Origin: Nymphaea colorata
Taxonomy: Eukaryota > Streptophyta > Magnoliopsida > Nymphaeales > Nymphaeaceae
Length of the DNA stretch: 64,000 nucleotides
Assembly: GCF_008831285.2 (NCBI RefSeq)
Contig: NC_045149.1
Span: forward strand, 21,095,035-21,159,034
Reading direction: 5' to 3'
Position 1 is the stretch's first letter, and each line of letters starts with the position of its first letter. Below the pieces are notes generated by a model, which saw only the letters and a program-made list of their open reading frames with translations, made no database searches and was not told the origin of the DNA. Made by a program: the position numbers and the translations under genes. This document shows, piece after piece, positions 12,527 to 25,287 of the stretch.

Positions 12527-15500
12527 ATGACGATGACGGCGACGATGGCGGAGTCTGCTACCACCTGCGTTCTTGTCGTTGTTTGCCTCCTCTCCTTCTC
12601 GACCTTCTCCCTCGCTTCTTTTAACTTCTCGACGCTCGCCTTTGGAGACGCCTATTCCCCTCTGTTCGGCCACCACAACATCCACCGGTCGTCCGACGAC
12701 AAGACCGTTCAACTCGGCCTCGAGAGATCCTCCGGTGAGTTCTAAACCCTAAACCCTGAAGGGTGTTTGTTTCATAAGTCTTCGTCAGAGTTACCGTCTC
12801 TTCTTAATTGTGTTTGTATTTTGATGAGCTTCTGATTGGTGTTCATCTGTTTTCTTCTCAAGGGTCGGGTTTCATTTCGAAGGATATGTACCACCACGGC
12901 TTCTTCAGCGCCAAAATCAAGCTGCCCTCCGACTATACCGCCGGCGTCGTCGTCGCCTTCTACGTAAGCGTCATCACCTCTGTCTGTCTCTCCTTCGCCT
13001 CCTCCTTCTGCTTCTTTTGTTTGATTGTTCTCTTCTCCGGCGACGTCGACATGGAGGAAAGCTGAGCTGGGCTTTAGGAGGAGTCCGTTTCTCCGATGAT
13101 ATATCAAGGGAACTGTAGCGGATTCGTCGTTCGTGATTTTTCTAGTTTACTTATTTATTTTCATTCTTTTTTTAGCGTGAATTTTCCAAGGATGAATAAT
13201 GCGTTCGATAGTTTCTGAAAAAGAAAACGATTCTCTGCCTACTCTTGTTTAGTGTTGTTCATCACCTTTTTACTTACGACTTTCACTATTTCGTGTATGC
13301 TGTCTCTTCTGCTGCAGCTCGTGACTTTTTCCTTTTTTGGATAAAAATCGACTAATTTCCCACGATTTTTTATGAACACCTTGGCCAGTTTCTCCTTGAT
13401 TTTCATTTCAAAATTTTCTTTAGCAGCGGTTTCTACGGCCATGATGTTTTTTACAGAAGAAGATCGTAAAATCCCGTTTTGTTTGTCTTCTTCCCCTTCA
13501 AAAAGTTTTCCCGTTTCGACCTGTCTGCCTGTCTGTCTCTCCCTCATATTTATATGCATGGTCCAACCAACTAATCCACGAAGTGCAGTACTGGCTTTTT
13601 ATAACTCCGCCACTTCTCTTCCCCGCCGGTGGCTCTTCATAATTCCGGCAACATCCTTTTTCTCCAAGCCGGCCAGAATTCCCCCGTTCCCGCGGGCATC
13701 GCTGGAAAAACAGCTGTTTCCAGCTTCCTTTACACGTTACACGAAACAACTCCGAATCATTAAGAAAGTTTACTGCTCCAGCTAAGGCCCCTCCGAGGAT
13801 ATGCGTCGTGTCTCCTGCAAGGGAAGATCATTATCAGCGTGGCCATGCTATTAATTCTCTGGTGCAAACGTGTTATTCTGAGAAAGGTCATCATCTATTA
13901 ATCCTCAGCAGGAGAAACGAGACGCTCCTGAAGAGGCACTTGATTGGTGGCGTAATTTTCCGTTCTGCACACGTAATTAAGAGTTGTGAATCGCAAGATG
14001 AATAATGGCGGTTAATTTTCTGAATCTTTTCAAGGAATTGATGATGTTGTTGCTGTTTTTCTTTTCTTTTTTTTTTTTTTGTGGAGAGAACAGACGTCGA
14101 ATGGCGATGTCTTTAGACATACTCATGACGAGCTCGATTGGGAGTTTCTGGGCAACATAAAGGGCGAGGAATGGAGGGTGCAGACGAACGTCTATGGAAA
14201 CGGGAGCACCGGCCATGGCAGGGAGGAGAGGTACCTGCTCTGGTTCGACCCAACCAAGGAGTTCCACCGCTACAGCATCCTCTGGACCTCCAAGACCATC
14301 ATGTGAGTGGCTAACTCTTCTCCTTCCTCCATTAAATCTACTTCCTTCCGCATGTTCCATTGAACTCTATTAGTTTATATACCGGTTCGCTATGTTGGCA
14401 GTAGTGATTATGTACCAGAAGAATAAGATCAATGGTTCTAACCATATATTTAATACGACATATGTCCAGTGAATTCTCTTTCTATATTGTTGGTTTTTCA
14501 TTCTCAAATTCGTCCATAAAGTTCGACCCCAAATAGGAAGATAGCCACATCATTCCCACGCTTTTTGTTGTCGTGTATATGTTTTTTTGTCATATATACC
14601 TACTCTTCCATTTAAAACAATAAAATGGTAGCCTTCGTTGAATAAGTTATTGGTTCACTTAGTTCAATTATCACCAAATGTTTTATATTTAGATCTAGGT
14701 TTCTAGATAATCACAAATTCATCTCGTACATCGTTTCTAATTCTCTAAATTGTTCTGTAACATGAAGAGAAACTTTCTGTGTAGCATAAGAATATTGCCA
14801 CGATCTTTCTGTTCAACCACATCTACTTCGATGAAAAATGGGCTCTCCCAGGCAACAGTACACCTGCTCATGCAAAAGTGAATAAATAAATCTTTCTGCT
14901 TGCTTAGTTTTGACTTTACACCCTAATCATCATTGCCATCTCTGAAAGCTCATGATTGAAACCACAATTCAATAATGGCTGCAGAACTGTAGATATGAAC
15001 GGTAGCGGTGCCTCGCCATTGTTCTATTCTAGAATTCGACCATGCTGTCAAGGATAATCTATAAATGGCATTGACTGGTTCCTGTGGAAACAAATTTTGT
15101 TGCAGCTTCTATGTCGACGACGTGCCGATCAGGGAGGTGGTAAGGACGGCGACCATGGGAGGGGACTATCCGTCGAAGCCGATGTCTCTGTACGCCACCA
15201 TCTGGGACGGATCGACGTGGGCGACCTTAAACGGCCGGTACAAAGCCGACTACAAGTACGCGCCGTTCGTCGCCGAGTTCACCGACTTCGTCCTCCAGGG
15301 CTGTGCTGTAGACACGATTCAACAGGTACCGGAGAAATGCAACGAGGAAGATGCAAGGTTCAACGTCGAGGACTTGGCCGTCATAACGCCGGAGAAGAGA
15401 GCCGCCATGCAGCAGTTCCGGCAGACTTACATGGCGTATTCCCATTGTTACGACCGAGATCGGTACCCCAACCCCATGCCCGAGTGCTTAAGGGTTCCCG

Positions 15501-15619
15501 AAGAAGAAGAGAGGTTCAAGAGCTCGGGACACTTAAAAATCCCCATTGGCCGGAAGCGGCACTCGAGGCGTCGGAGCAGGACTCCGGCGGCAGAATCCGG
15601 TCACCGGACGAAGGTGTGA
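12527..15619 (+). CDS. XTH: Xyloglucan endotransglucosylase/hydrolase, four exons
   Basis: Exons are 12527-12734, 12863-12963, 14094-14302 and 15106-15619; GT-AG junctions keep the frame and give 343 residues, typical of group III-B (XTH27/28/30-like). These GH16 enzymes cut and rejoin xyloglucan in the cell wall. Visible: a hydrophobic signal peptide (cut predicted near residue 30), the [22 protein letters not shown] block, the catalytic motif [11 protein letters not shown] (nucleophile E116, acid/base E120), an N-glycosylation sequon soon after (N139), the DDVPIREV and [13 protein letters not shown] blocks, and a C-terminal XET region with four cysteines. The tail is very basic ([13 protein letters not shown]), a III-B trait. 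The first ATG in frame is used; three more Met codons follow within seven residues or so, so the exact start could vary. Intron 1 has a telomere-like motif at 12743-12759. Confidence 0.94.
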
Positions 15620-15800
15620 GGAGGAGTAAGCGTCGGAGTGAATTCGACCATTCTTCTTTCTTTCATAAAAAAACGGAGAATAGTGATTATTTCATGTGTT
15701 GCGATGATGGAAATAAATCAGTTTCTATAGATATATAATATAGGAAAATTGAATGAGAGACGGCCATGGGGTTTTCTCTGCTTCGATGAAGTTGGTTGGT
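15620..15800 (+). other. Probable 3' UTR of the XTH gene
   Basis: An AATAAA hexamer occurs at 15712-15717, about 95 bases past the stop codon. The end is not determined. Confidence 0.4.
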
Positions 15801-18800
15801 TGTATAGCATGATTGGATTGTAAGAAGTTAAAGATTATATATATTGATTTGTTCATCAGCGGAATCATCATACGAAGCTACCAAATAGTCTTTAAATTTT
15901 TAAAGTTTTCCTTTTTCTTTAGTGGTTATAAAGGTGAAGACGAGTAGCGGAGAAATAAATTTAAGTTCCATTAAAAAGGAAATCACTATCTGCCGTGGGC
16001 TAATGTTTTTTTAATTGCATTCGTTGAACAGGGATAAGAATAAGGCAAACTTTGTTTTCCATGACTTTAATTTAAAGATGACAATGTTCATCAATGCCCT
16101 TCTATGAGCTAGAAGCCAGAATGAGTTTCATAATCTTAGACAGATTTAAGAAACATTAATGCATTTAAAAAAGAGAAATTGTACTAGTGACTATTTGATG
16201 AACTGCCGGATGATTTTTTTTAAAAAAAAATCTAATGCTGTCAAACTTACCAAAGGTACATTAGCGACGGTTTTTGTTGGATCATGTTTTGCAAGATCTT
16301 TAGTAGTGGTTTTTAGGATTTTCAGGCAATTCATTTGAAAAAAAAAAAAAAAAATCATGCGACGACTTCCAGCAACCGGCAGATTTCTCTCATGCTGTTT
16401 TAAAGAAGAACTCTTCGTTTAATATATATGACGCACATCAGACGATGGGGTTCGAACACAATGAGTTTAGTGATTGGCATTGAACAATCTAAAACAGCAT
16501 AATGCACAAATCCGGACCAACCAATGTGCACAGATCTTTTTCTAAGCAGGATGTTTTTAAAGATCCGAGTTGTATGCACTAAAAAAAGAGAGTGTTCGCC
16601 TGTTCGGGTATTTTTTGATAATGAAGTGTACTTTTTAACTTTTGTATAATCACCTTTTTGTCCTTTCAAAAGTTTTTATTTTTTCATTTTATAAAGGGTA
16701 TTTAAGGCATTACACAGCCCGTGTATGCAAAGGGTGTGCATATAACCAGCTTGGATATTTTTATGAGGAAACTTCTCAAATGGATGGCACAACGGACCAT
16801 TTGATGTCAAATGACCAAACTACCCCTCCACAAGAAAAGTAATGACACCCTGATTGATCTTCCCGAAAAAAAAAAAAACCCCTCATTCAGCCAAGTATCT
16901 GGACTAATTCTACTGTGAAAGTGAGAAAACAAAGAAACGAAAGGGAGAGAAGCCTTATTTTGGTCATTTAAGACATAATAAAAGGCTGTTTTCTCTAAGT
17001 AAACATTATTTAAGACATAATAAAAGGCTGTTTTCTCTAAGTAAACATTAAGAAAAAAACATAAAGTGTTGCTGGGACACCCAAAATTTGCATTACTTTA
17101 TAGAGCTTTCAGGTTTTTTCTTACTAATACTGGCATAAGATACAAGAAAGACAAAAAAAAAAAAAAAAAGACCCATGTTTAATTTTGGTTGCAGGAGTGG
17201 GAAATATGTCAGGTCTATGGTTTCTGCAACAATTAAGTGTTGGGCCATGGCTTCAAGATCTTCTCGACAAACCGAACCAGTTCTGATGGATGCTGCACCG
17301 GAAGGAAAGGTGAAAAAATATTGCTGAGTTCGGCATAGATGGAAGTTGGGAAATCTTAATCAAGGAAATAAATGCATAGGGAGAAAAGGAAGTAAATGCA
17401 TTTCTTTAAGAACCAAGGCACGCATCGATATTACGAATCAAACACCTTAGGACATGTATCCGTCGGGCTGATACATTAAGAAAATTATTATAATAATATG
17501 TTTGAAACTTCAATTTAATTTATTGTGGAAGATATGGCCCAATATAGGTAGCTGGAATGTCTATTACTGTCCCATCGCAGCATTTACGTACTGGTCCTTC
17601 TGCCAATATGATACAAGGTCAGGCACATTTTATTTTATTTTTTATTTTATGATTTTTTAAATATATTAAATTAGGAGAATTCTTTGTTTTTATATACCGG
17701 ATGTTTGTATGGATGTTGCTAAATGATTAAAAATCTATCTACACCATGAAGAACTGTTGATACATCAAGAACGACTGCTAATGCATGCATAAGCATGCTG
17801 TTTTGAAATATTTGATTGTTTGTATGTAAAAAGATTGCTCCTAAAAAGATTGAAGTTATTCAATTACTTCTCCTTCAACCAAAATTTGTGTGTCCATTCC
17901 CCAAAATTTGGCGCAGATTCATAAAACATTAATCTTATTATGAACCTGCCCCAAATTTTGGAATAAGTTTATGAAACAGTATTTTACAGTTCCATTATCC
18001 ATTAGCCAACCACCTCTAAATTCTCAATTGTTTGATCTCACCCATGAGGATGTTTAAATGTTTTTGTTGAACAAAACAGTGTTGAAAATAAAGTGAAAAG
18101 GCATTGCAATCAAGTGTTTAAATTCACTTTTTCCACAATAATCTACGGAAACTTTTTTAAAAGAAAAGTTTCCTAAAACGTTTTAAGATTCTTCACGCCG
18201 AAAAAGCCCTGAGAACTAAAATTGCATGCAGTGATTATGATCTTAGCTGTGCATAGGAATTACCGAGTAACTAGGCTGGAAAAGGCTGTGCAAAACAGTA
18301 AGTTGCTATTTGGACCAAGTTGTTCATTTTCTTCTCCCTGCTATAATAAAGACAAAGCGGGCCACAATATAATTATAACAGCAACAATTTTCCTATCCAT
18401 CACCATCGCAGGAAAGATCAATAGAAAATGACCGCGCAACAGAATCAGGAACAGTGGTAGAAGGCCCAGCACCATTGAGAAAAGGCGCCCTTCTCGCGTG
18501 ATCACTCGTGATACATTATGTCACAATGGATTCTTTTAGCCGAACTCAACGTCAACTATTCATTTATTACGGCCAAAAATCCGTGTCAAAGATCAGAAAT
18601 TTGATTGTGCAGATCTTTATTTTAGTATCAGTTTTTCATTTGTTACGCCGAGAAACCATGTCAACGATCAGAACTTTGGTTCTGTTGATCTTTACTCGCG
18701 AACCTGCATTCGCCGGTGGTATGATATGCGACCGCTGCCTTTGGCCAGCAGGGAGCCTCTGAATTCCATGCTACGAAGCAAACTGGTCCGATTTGAATAG

Positions 18801-20493
18801 CAGATACACTGACGAAATCAGATTCAAGAAGAAAAAACTGATTAAAATGCAACCTCCTTGCATTCCTGAGATGGGCACTCCTTTAGATTCTTGTTGAACT
18901 TGTTTTACAGCCATCCATATGCTTGTTATTGCTGCGTGTTCTCTGAGACATACATTCAAAACATATATTCGTTCAGTTTCACTCTGTTTAAATGGACCCC
19001 GCTGGAGAATGTGAGTCCAATTAAATCACATGATTCAACTCAATAGCTGGTTTTCGAGAATCCTTGGGAGATTCGGATGATATCTCATGGGATGAAGGCA
19101 TCAATATCGCCTTCAAACACGAGGTGTGATAGATGAACACTTACTGATCAACAGCAATTGATACCGAGTCACTTAACTATGAAGAAATGACATTCTTAAT
19201 ATGCAGAATGAGATTCGAAGGAAAACACATAATGAGGAGTTTGAAGTTTTGCTTTTGTTAGCTTCAAATGGTTTCCTACTAGAGTTAAAATTCACTCTTA
19301 ATCTGATTTGTTAATCGGATTCCGATTCGACCTACAACGTTTTTTTCCTTTTTTTTTATTGAAGAATAGAAACCTCGCTGATCTGGTTTCTAGCCACCGT
19401 ATTGATAATCAGCGCTCTGGTTTTCAGTTTTCACTTGCCACTTCTGTAATCATCATTCTGCACGAAGATTCCATCTTTCCTGTATGAAACAAAGTAACAG
19501 ATAACCCATCTTCAGGCAGGGGAGCCTCCTGGTTAGCTTGCGGATGGGACACCCAGGCGGGTAGAGCCAACACATTTAATTATAACTCGTTTACAATTTA
19601 ACTATTGAAATTGCCCATTTTTAGAATATCACAGGAAAAGGAAAAAAAAGGGCATAAAAAGACTTGGAAAAACATTCCTCATCTCATACAAAGCAAAAGC
19701 AAAGCCGGTCAGCCCCAAACTACACACATACACAACTTCTCTCATCTTTGAATGTAAAAAGCAGAGCATTTTTTCGAACACCAAGAGTCAATAGAGGGAA
19801 CTCTGATGCTGATCGTTCCAAACATGCTTCATACTCTGAGGATGACTCTATTGTTTCTAAGGAATAAAGGTTGGTACGATGGTCCAAATGCCATTATCAA
19901 AATATTATACAAAACTGTTCATACTTGCTCCAAGATCGAAACTGAAAATCTTATACCTCGAAAATAAATGTTAGCAGTATACACCAAATAAAGATAATCG
20001 TTTGTGCATTATAGAAGGGGAAAAGAGTGGAACTGCATATCATAAGACTGGTGGCAGTGAGACCCATGTGATGCATGAAGACTGCGTGCATGACTAGGAT
20101 CACCATTTTCTGATTAAGCTCAATATTTTCAAATGTTTAAGAAAATCAGAAAAAATAAAACAGTTCAAAGACACTGAGTATGAGAACTATTATTTGAATA
20201 AAGCTACGAATCTCTATATATCGATTAGGGAATAGCTAGACTAACAGAATTGATATTGATCAACGAATAGCTGGACTACGAAAATATGTCCAACCACTTT
20301 GACATTGTTTCAATAGATTCTCTTTTTGTACCGCACTAAGTCACCAACAAAAAAGATACATGTAATTGTCAGTGTAAATGTGCTGAAGCATGCATCATTT
20401 TGACAGATAAGGCTTCAATGGGCCTAAAAAGAAAAAAATTCAGGACATAGCGATCTACTTACAAAGGCAAAGTAAAACATCTACAATGCATTT
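15801..20493. other. Long intergenic region without a recognised gene
   Basis: Short frames only, for example 19664-19867 (+), which ends in an acidic serine-rich stretch I cannot assign. Homopolymer A/T runs are common. Apart from the 42-bp tandem repeat at 16967-17050 I see no defined element. The two words ccaaaatttgg and ccaaattttgg near 17900 and 17951 may mark a small decayed insertion. Confidence 0.45.
16967..17050. repeat. Perfect 42-bp tandem duplication
   Basis: Units 16967-17008 and 17009-17050 look identical base for base, starting tttaagacataataaaagg. Identity suggests a recent slip or an assembly artefact. Confidence 0.9.
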
Positions 20494-23400
20494 TCAACGG
20501 TTCACAAAGCTGTATCTAGAATCAACATAACTTTCAACCTGCCACAAATATGAGCCAAATGCCACTGCCTCTAACACAAGATTAGTTAACCCTGCAAATG
20601 TTAATCCAATCAGTTCATCGTTGGATGTATCAAGAGTTCCATCTTCTGCAATTTTGATATCAGGCCTCCCAAAAAGAGCTTGTGTCTGCTTTTCGATTAT
20701 GGAAACTGCAGCTTTGGACCTTATAGTTGCATAACGTTGTAAGGTGTCCCCATCGAGATGTGTAACATATGACCTTAATTTATATGCATTTTTTACCTCA
20801 TTCGGATCTGAAGTGCCATGATATCCCTCATAGTCATCCCCTATAGAGGCCTGAAACCATGAAGTCACATCCCATATCTCATCGTTGGGCAACACGTTTT
20901 CAGAAGGCATACTCTCTTCTTCGATGTGCTTAGGAAGAGTTTCCATAGACTGTTCAAGCTGAAACCGCTCGTCCACACGTTTGAGGAAGTAACCATACAT
21001 GATGGAAGCAGCATAGAGCTTTCCAACTCTCAGCTTGCTTATCTGAACTACAGAATCTAGAGGGTCGGGGAATTGGCTGCCACCCAGAACAAGAGAGAGG
21101 TGGCTCTCAATCATCTCGTAAGCTTCCATAGAATGGATGGACATAAGCTTCTGCTCCTGATATGGCCATATATCGACCTTACCAAGAGGATCTGATGATG
21201 GTGAAATTGTTGGAATCAATGAGATATTTGCATCCATGAACCTATGAACAACTAGAGCATATATTATCTCCTCCAAAGATGCTTGCATTTCCTTAGCCTT
21301 GACTTCAGCTATTCGCCTATCAAAATGAAGTAAAGCTTGTTAAAGTTAGGTTTATCATTCCATAACAATTTTAACACATCTGAGGTGGGAAATTTACACT
21401 AACCCTAGCATGCAACTTGCAGAAACGAAGCAACATGACAAACTACAGGCTGTAGAGTAATAGGTAGAGAATGAAATCTTGGTCCAATTTGAGACTAAAA
21501 GGCCAAGGTGTATCTGCAAAAACTGATCAATTGAAGTGCATAACTACTCAAAAGTCTTATATGGTTCCAGCTTGTGTGAGTTACTCCAAGCAAGTGCATG
21601 TACAACTTCAAGGAGCTTGAGCATGGGTCATTCAAAACCAGTTTGAGAATGAAAAATGAAAAACAAGCTGAGATCAACATACTTTCTTAAGCTGTTAACA
21701 TTTGCATGAAAACGAACTCCTAGGAGCTTTCATCAAGATGGAAGAGCAAAAACAATACTTGAATCCAATGTTATAAAAGGCGTAGCGTATCGCGTATCGG
21801 TCGGGCCAACCTATATGCCGTATCGTAAGTATTGTAAACGGAGCGTAACGTATCGTAAAATTAATTTTTAAATTTTTAAAAATAGTTAAAAATTAGGGAA
21901 AAAAAAGACAAAAATCCTTAAAAATCTGAAAAATGAACAAAAAATCAGAAATCAAGAAAAATAAAAAATGTATTCAAATATAAAAAAGATCATCATACAT
22001 AAGGAACATTCATGTGTATACTATCAACAACACATTCAAAAATAAGAAATCAAATATTCAAATTAACACAATAAGGCATAAACATCCATCACAATTTTAA
22101 ACTTGAAAATTTTATAAAATTTTAGGACTTAGAGTCTTAAGACTTGGAGTTTTAGGACTTAGATTACATCACAATTTTATAAGTTCAAACGTACAGTCAT
22201 CCTCTTTCACGATTCAACGATGATATCTCCCAAATTGATGAATCCTCGGTTAATTTATATGAAAATAGGCAAAATCTCTCCCTCCTATGTCTATTGGAGT
22301 CTTTAAATACAAGAAAAGAGAGAGGGAGGAGTGTTTAAACTTTTAAAAAATAACGAATTTTATGATTTCTCCCGTATTGTACGATACGGGGGTGTATCGC
22401 CCGTATCGTACGATATGGTGCCTGTATCTCACGATATGTGCGATACACGTGCGATACGCACGTGTATCGCAAATTTATGGCATACCGTATCGTTCATCTT
22501 AATACAGACGATACATATCGTACGATACGGAAAACATTGCTTGAATCTACAATTTTTTTCACATTTCCCAGAAGTACTTCAGGGTAAGCACCAGCATATA
22601 ACTCACAATTAAAAAGAACCTCTTTGCTTCTTATTTTAATTTAATTACTTAGTCATGGACGTTATGAAGCATATGTTTCTATGAGAACATTGACGTTAAT
22701 GATCCTTTAAAAATAGCTCCAAACTTGAGGTTGGCTAGTTAAAAGGATAAGTTAGATCCAAGTCAAACACATCCTCATGAGAAGTCCAGCTAGTCACCTA
22801 TAGAATTCATTCAACTATTTAAACAAGCCGTCACAGAAGCTTTTTGTTTCTGGATCACATATACAGCAATAAGAAACCACAACCTGGATGGATATTTATC
22901 AGATTAAAGATGATTATGGATGCTCTCACCAATACTTTGTGCTTCAATTAACTACTATAAGGAATAAGGAATAAATGAAACATCTATAACTTTGGACACA
23001 ATCTCTTCATTCCTGTTCAATGATCTGACAGAGCAGCATTGATGAAACAAGTAAACTCTACATCATTCTCATGCACCATTTCACAGATTTGACTTTTGTA
23101 AATAAGCCTCTCTATGGACATGGAAACTTTACCTACTCAATCTAGTACTGTGTGATTACAGTTAATGATGGGCAAAATATAAGGCAGTTATTTGCTTCCA
23201 ATACTTTCTAGTATAGCTGTATAGGTTTAGTAAATTATTCCATCCTCATGTTAATTGTCTGAGTCAATGTATTAAAAAAAAGGAGAAAAATAACAGCCAC
23301 GGCTGGGAACAACTAGGATGTTACAGAACAGAAAACATGGAGCACAGTATCAGCATAACATTGGGAGAACTACTAAAGGAAATAAGCAGCTTGCTTAGGT

Positions 23401-24388
23401 TAGAGAGAGAAGGGGAGGGGGGGAGTAGAATTTGGAGCAAAAAATTAAGAAGTTTAAATAAATCAGATGTCAGAACATGCTAACTTAACTAGGATGCTTG
23501 GCCACTTCCACATGCAAACTTCATTGTTTAAACAATAGACATAAAATTTGCAGTCAAAGAGCAAAAAAGTAGATATCAACGTCCACTTTTTATATCTAAA
23601 AATCCAAAACATTTGGAATTACGAGGCAAATAAAAATAATCAAATCCTGGAACTTCTTGTGATTACTGAGCAAAATAAAATTAAAAATGAAAGATCAATA
23701 CTTGTACAGGACGTCAGCAGCAGCAACTGAATCTTTAGCCTGTGCATCTCGATCCTCTTGAAGCCTCTCTAGTTGTTGGTCAACTGCAGCAGTCAACAGA
23801 TGAGGATGGTTCTGTAAGATCTGAGAAAGAAACTGCCCCACAGATGATTCTAGCTGAAGAGGTGCAACTCTCTTTGTATCCTCGCTGGAGTTCATGCATG
23901 CTTTTGTCGTCCAAATCTTCAATCTGTAACCTTGGGTTCTAACTCCTAGACTTTGCAATCCAAATGCATGTCGGACCTGTCAAAATTACAAGCAATCAAA
24001 TTACAGCACAACAGGAACAAAGCCAAACTTAAGAATACATAATTACAGAGTAAACTTAAGAATACATAATTACAAAGTAATGCTGTATGATAACGGATGC
24101 CAATTCAGGATATTGTATTACATATGCTGAGGCTGAATAGATGTTACACCATTCCATTCCTAATGGAGACAAAAAAGGAAGAACCAAATTCAACTTGTAA
24201 TTTTTGAAATTTGGCAGATTTGGCAGGAAAGGCAGTATCTGGTTTACATGTTGTTTTGTCTTCTATATGAGTAAATCAAACGATTAGAGAATAAGAAGAA
24301 TTATGGAATGTAAGGAGAATAGGTCTCAGTGGCTGGAACACCATAATGATCCTGTCTGCTTCATCTCATGCACAAGCAGGCATGCACG

Positions 24389-24419
<31 letters not shown>

Positions 24420-25287
24420 AGATGAGCTGCTGCGCAAAAGCTAATGACACGCAAAGACACGTATGTGCAGATGCATGCGCGTAGGTTCACTCGTCCATAG
24501 ACAGTAAGGGATGCATACATGCACAAACGCTTGCTTGATTTTGCTCTTCGAAACTCTTCTACGATTCATTAGAAGATTCAGGGAATCAGGGGACATTTTT
24601 TTTACTCAGAAAATGGATTGCGACCAAAATGGTGGAAGCTGATATTTGGTTCATAGACTTAAACTCCATTGACCATTGGATACAAGAACAAGATACAGAA
24701 CAACTGACTAAACTTCACAGTCCTACCAGCTCCCTAAATTAATCATTAGCTATAGATGATGAGAATTGACATTCTATCCGCTTCCAGCAACACGTTGCTA
24801 TACAAAAACAGTTCCACGACGATCAGGTGAACGAATCGAACCCACCAACAACAAGTGATTAAATGGAGAATTCAAGGCCGCAAATAATCTGCGAATATGC
24901 ACACTTATAAAATAATCAGGCATTCATCCACCAACATAGTGCCGCATATCCAGTCCAGGAGTCTCGAACCAAGAACTGGTAATCAGAGAAACCCGAAACT
25001 GTTTTCAAACTAAGAATTTCTGGCAGTCGTTGTCACCTCCATCACTATAACTACAACAAAGGCCTAAAGACAAACACATTTCCTCAATTATCCCACCAAG
25101 AAAGAGGCCAGAACTATGTGCAATTGGAGCCCAATACTGGTAGAGAAATGCATACCTTCAACATCCCACCGGAAAGCCAAGATTTCGGTTCCAGTAACGG
25201 CGGAATCTGCCTGAAATCCAGGGACCGATACGCATAAGCGGCCGGAGAAATCACTGGGCCGTCGCTCAAGAGACCGGAGCTCTGCAT
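20494..25287 (-). CDS. DUF760 protein, UV-B-induced At3g17800-like, three exons
   Basis: Read on the minus strand, exons are 25287-25156, 23976-23702 and 21316-20494. GT-AG junctions keep the frame and give 409 residues. Similarity by eye is to the plant UV-B-induced protein family (At3g17800/At1g32160/At1g48450 type) with DUF760, usually annotated as chloroplast proteins; the biochemical role is unknown. Visible: a variable N-terminus (1-85) that could be a transit peptide, a first conserved block from about 88 (SSVGQFLSQILQNHP), a long RIAEVKAKEMQASLEEIIYAL stretch at the start of exon 3, an acidic middle part, and a C-terminal block (LRSYVTHLDGDTLQRYATIR) ending in VESYVDSRYSF. A longer open frame runs upstream of MQSSG without a stop, so the start is a choice. 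Intron 2 (2,385 bp) carries a MITE. Family known, function inferred only from the annotation of relatives. Confidence 0.88.
21758..22547. mobile_element. hAT-like MITE with 8-bp target duplication
   Basis: The element spans 21766-22539 (774 bp). It is flanked by the 8-bp direct repeat CTTGAATC (21758-21765 and 22540-22547). Its ends are inverted: CAATGTT at the left, AACATTG at the right. Both subterminal regions are packed with CGTATCG/CGATACG words around an AT-rich core. An 8-bp duplication with a CA-starting terminal repeat is the mark of the hAT superfamily. There is no transposase frame, so it is non-autonomous. It sits in intron 2 of the DUF760 gene. Confidence 0.85.
22440..22470. repeat. 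Perfect palindrome in the MITE, 14-bp arms
   Basis: Arms gcgatacacgtgcg and cgcacgtgtatcgc are exact reverse complements separated by three bases. Each arm contains a CACGTG G-box core. Confidence 0.85.
24389..24418. repeat. (CA)n microsatellite
   Basis: An almost pure CA run from 24389 to 24408 continues with CACG interruptions; it lies in intron 1 of the DUF760 gene. Confidence 0.9.
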
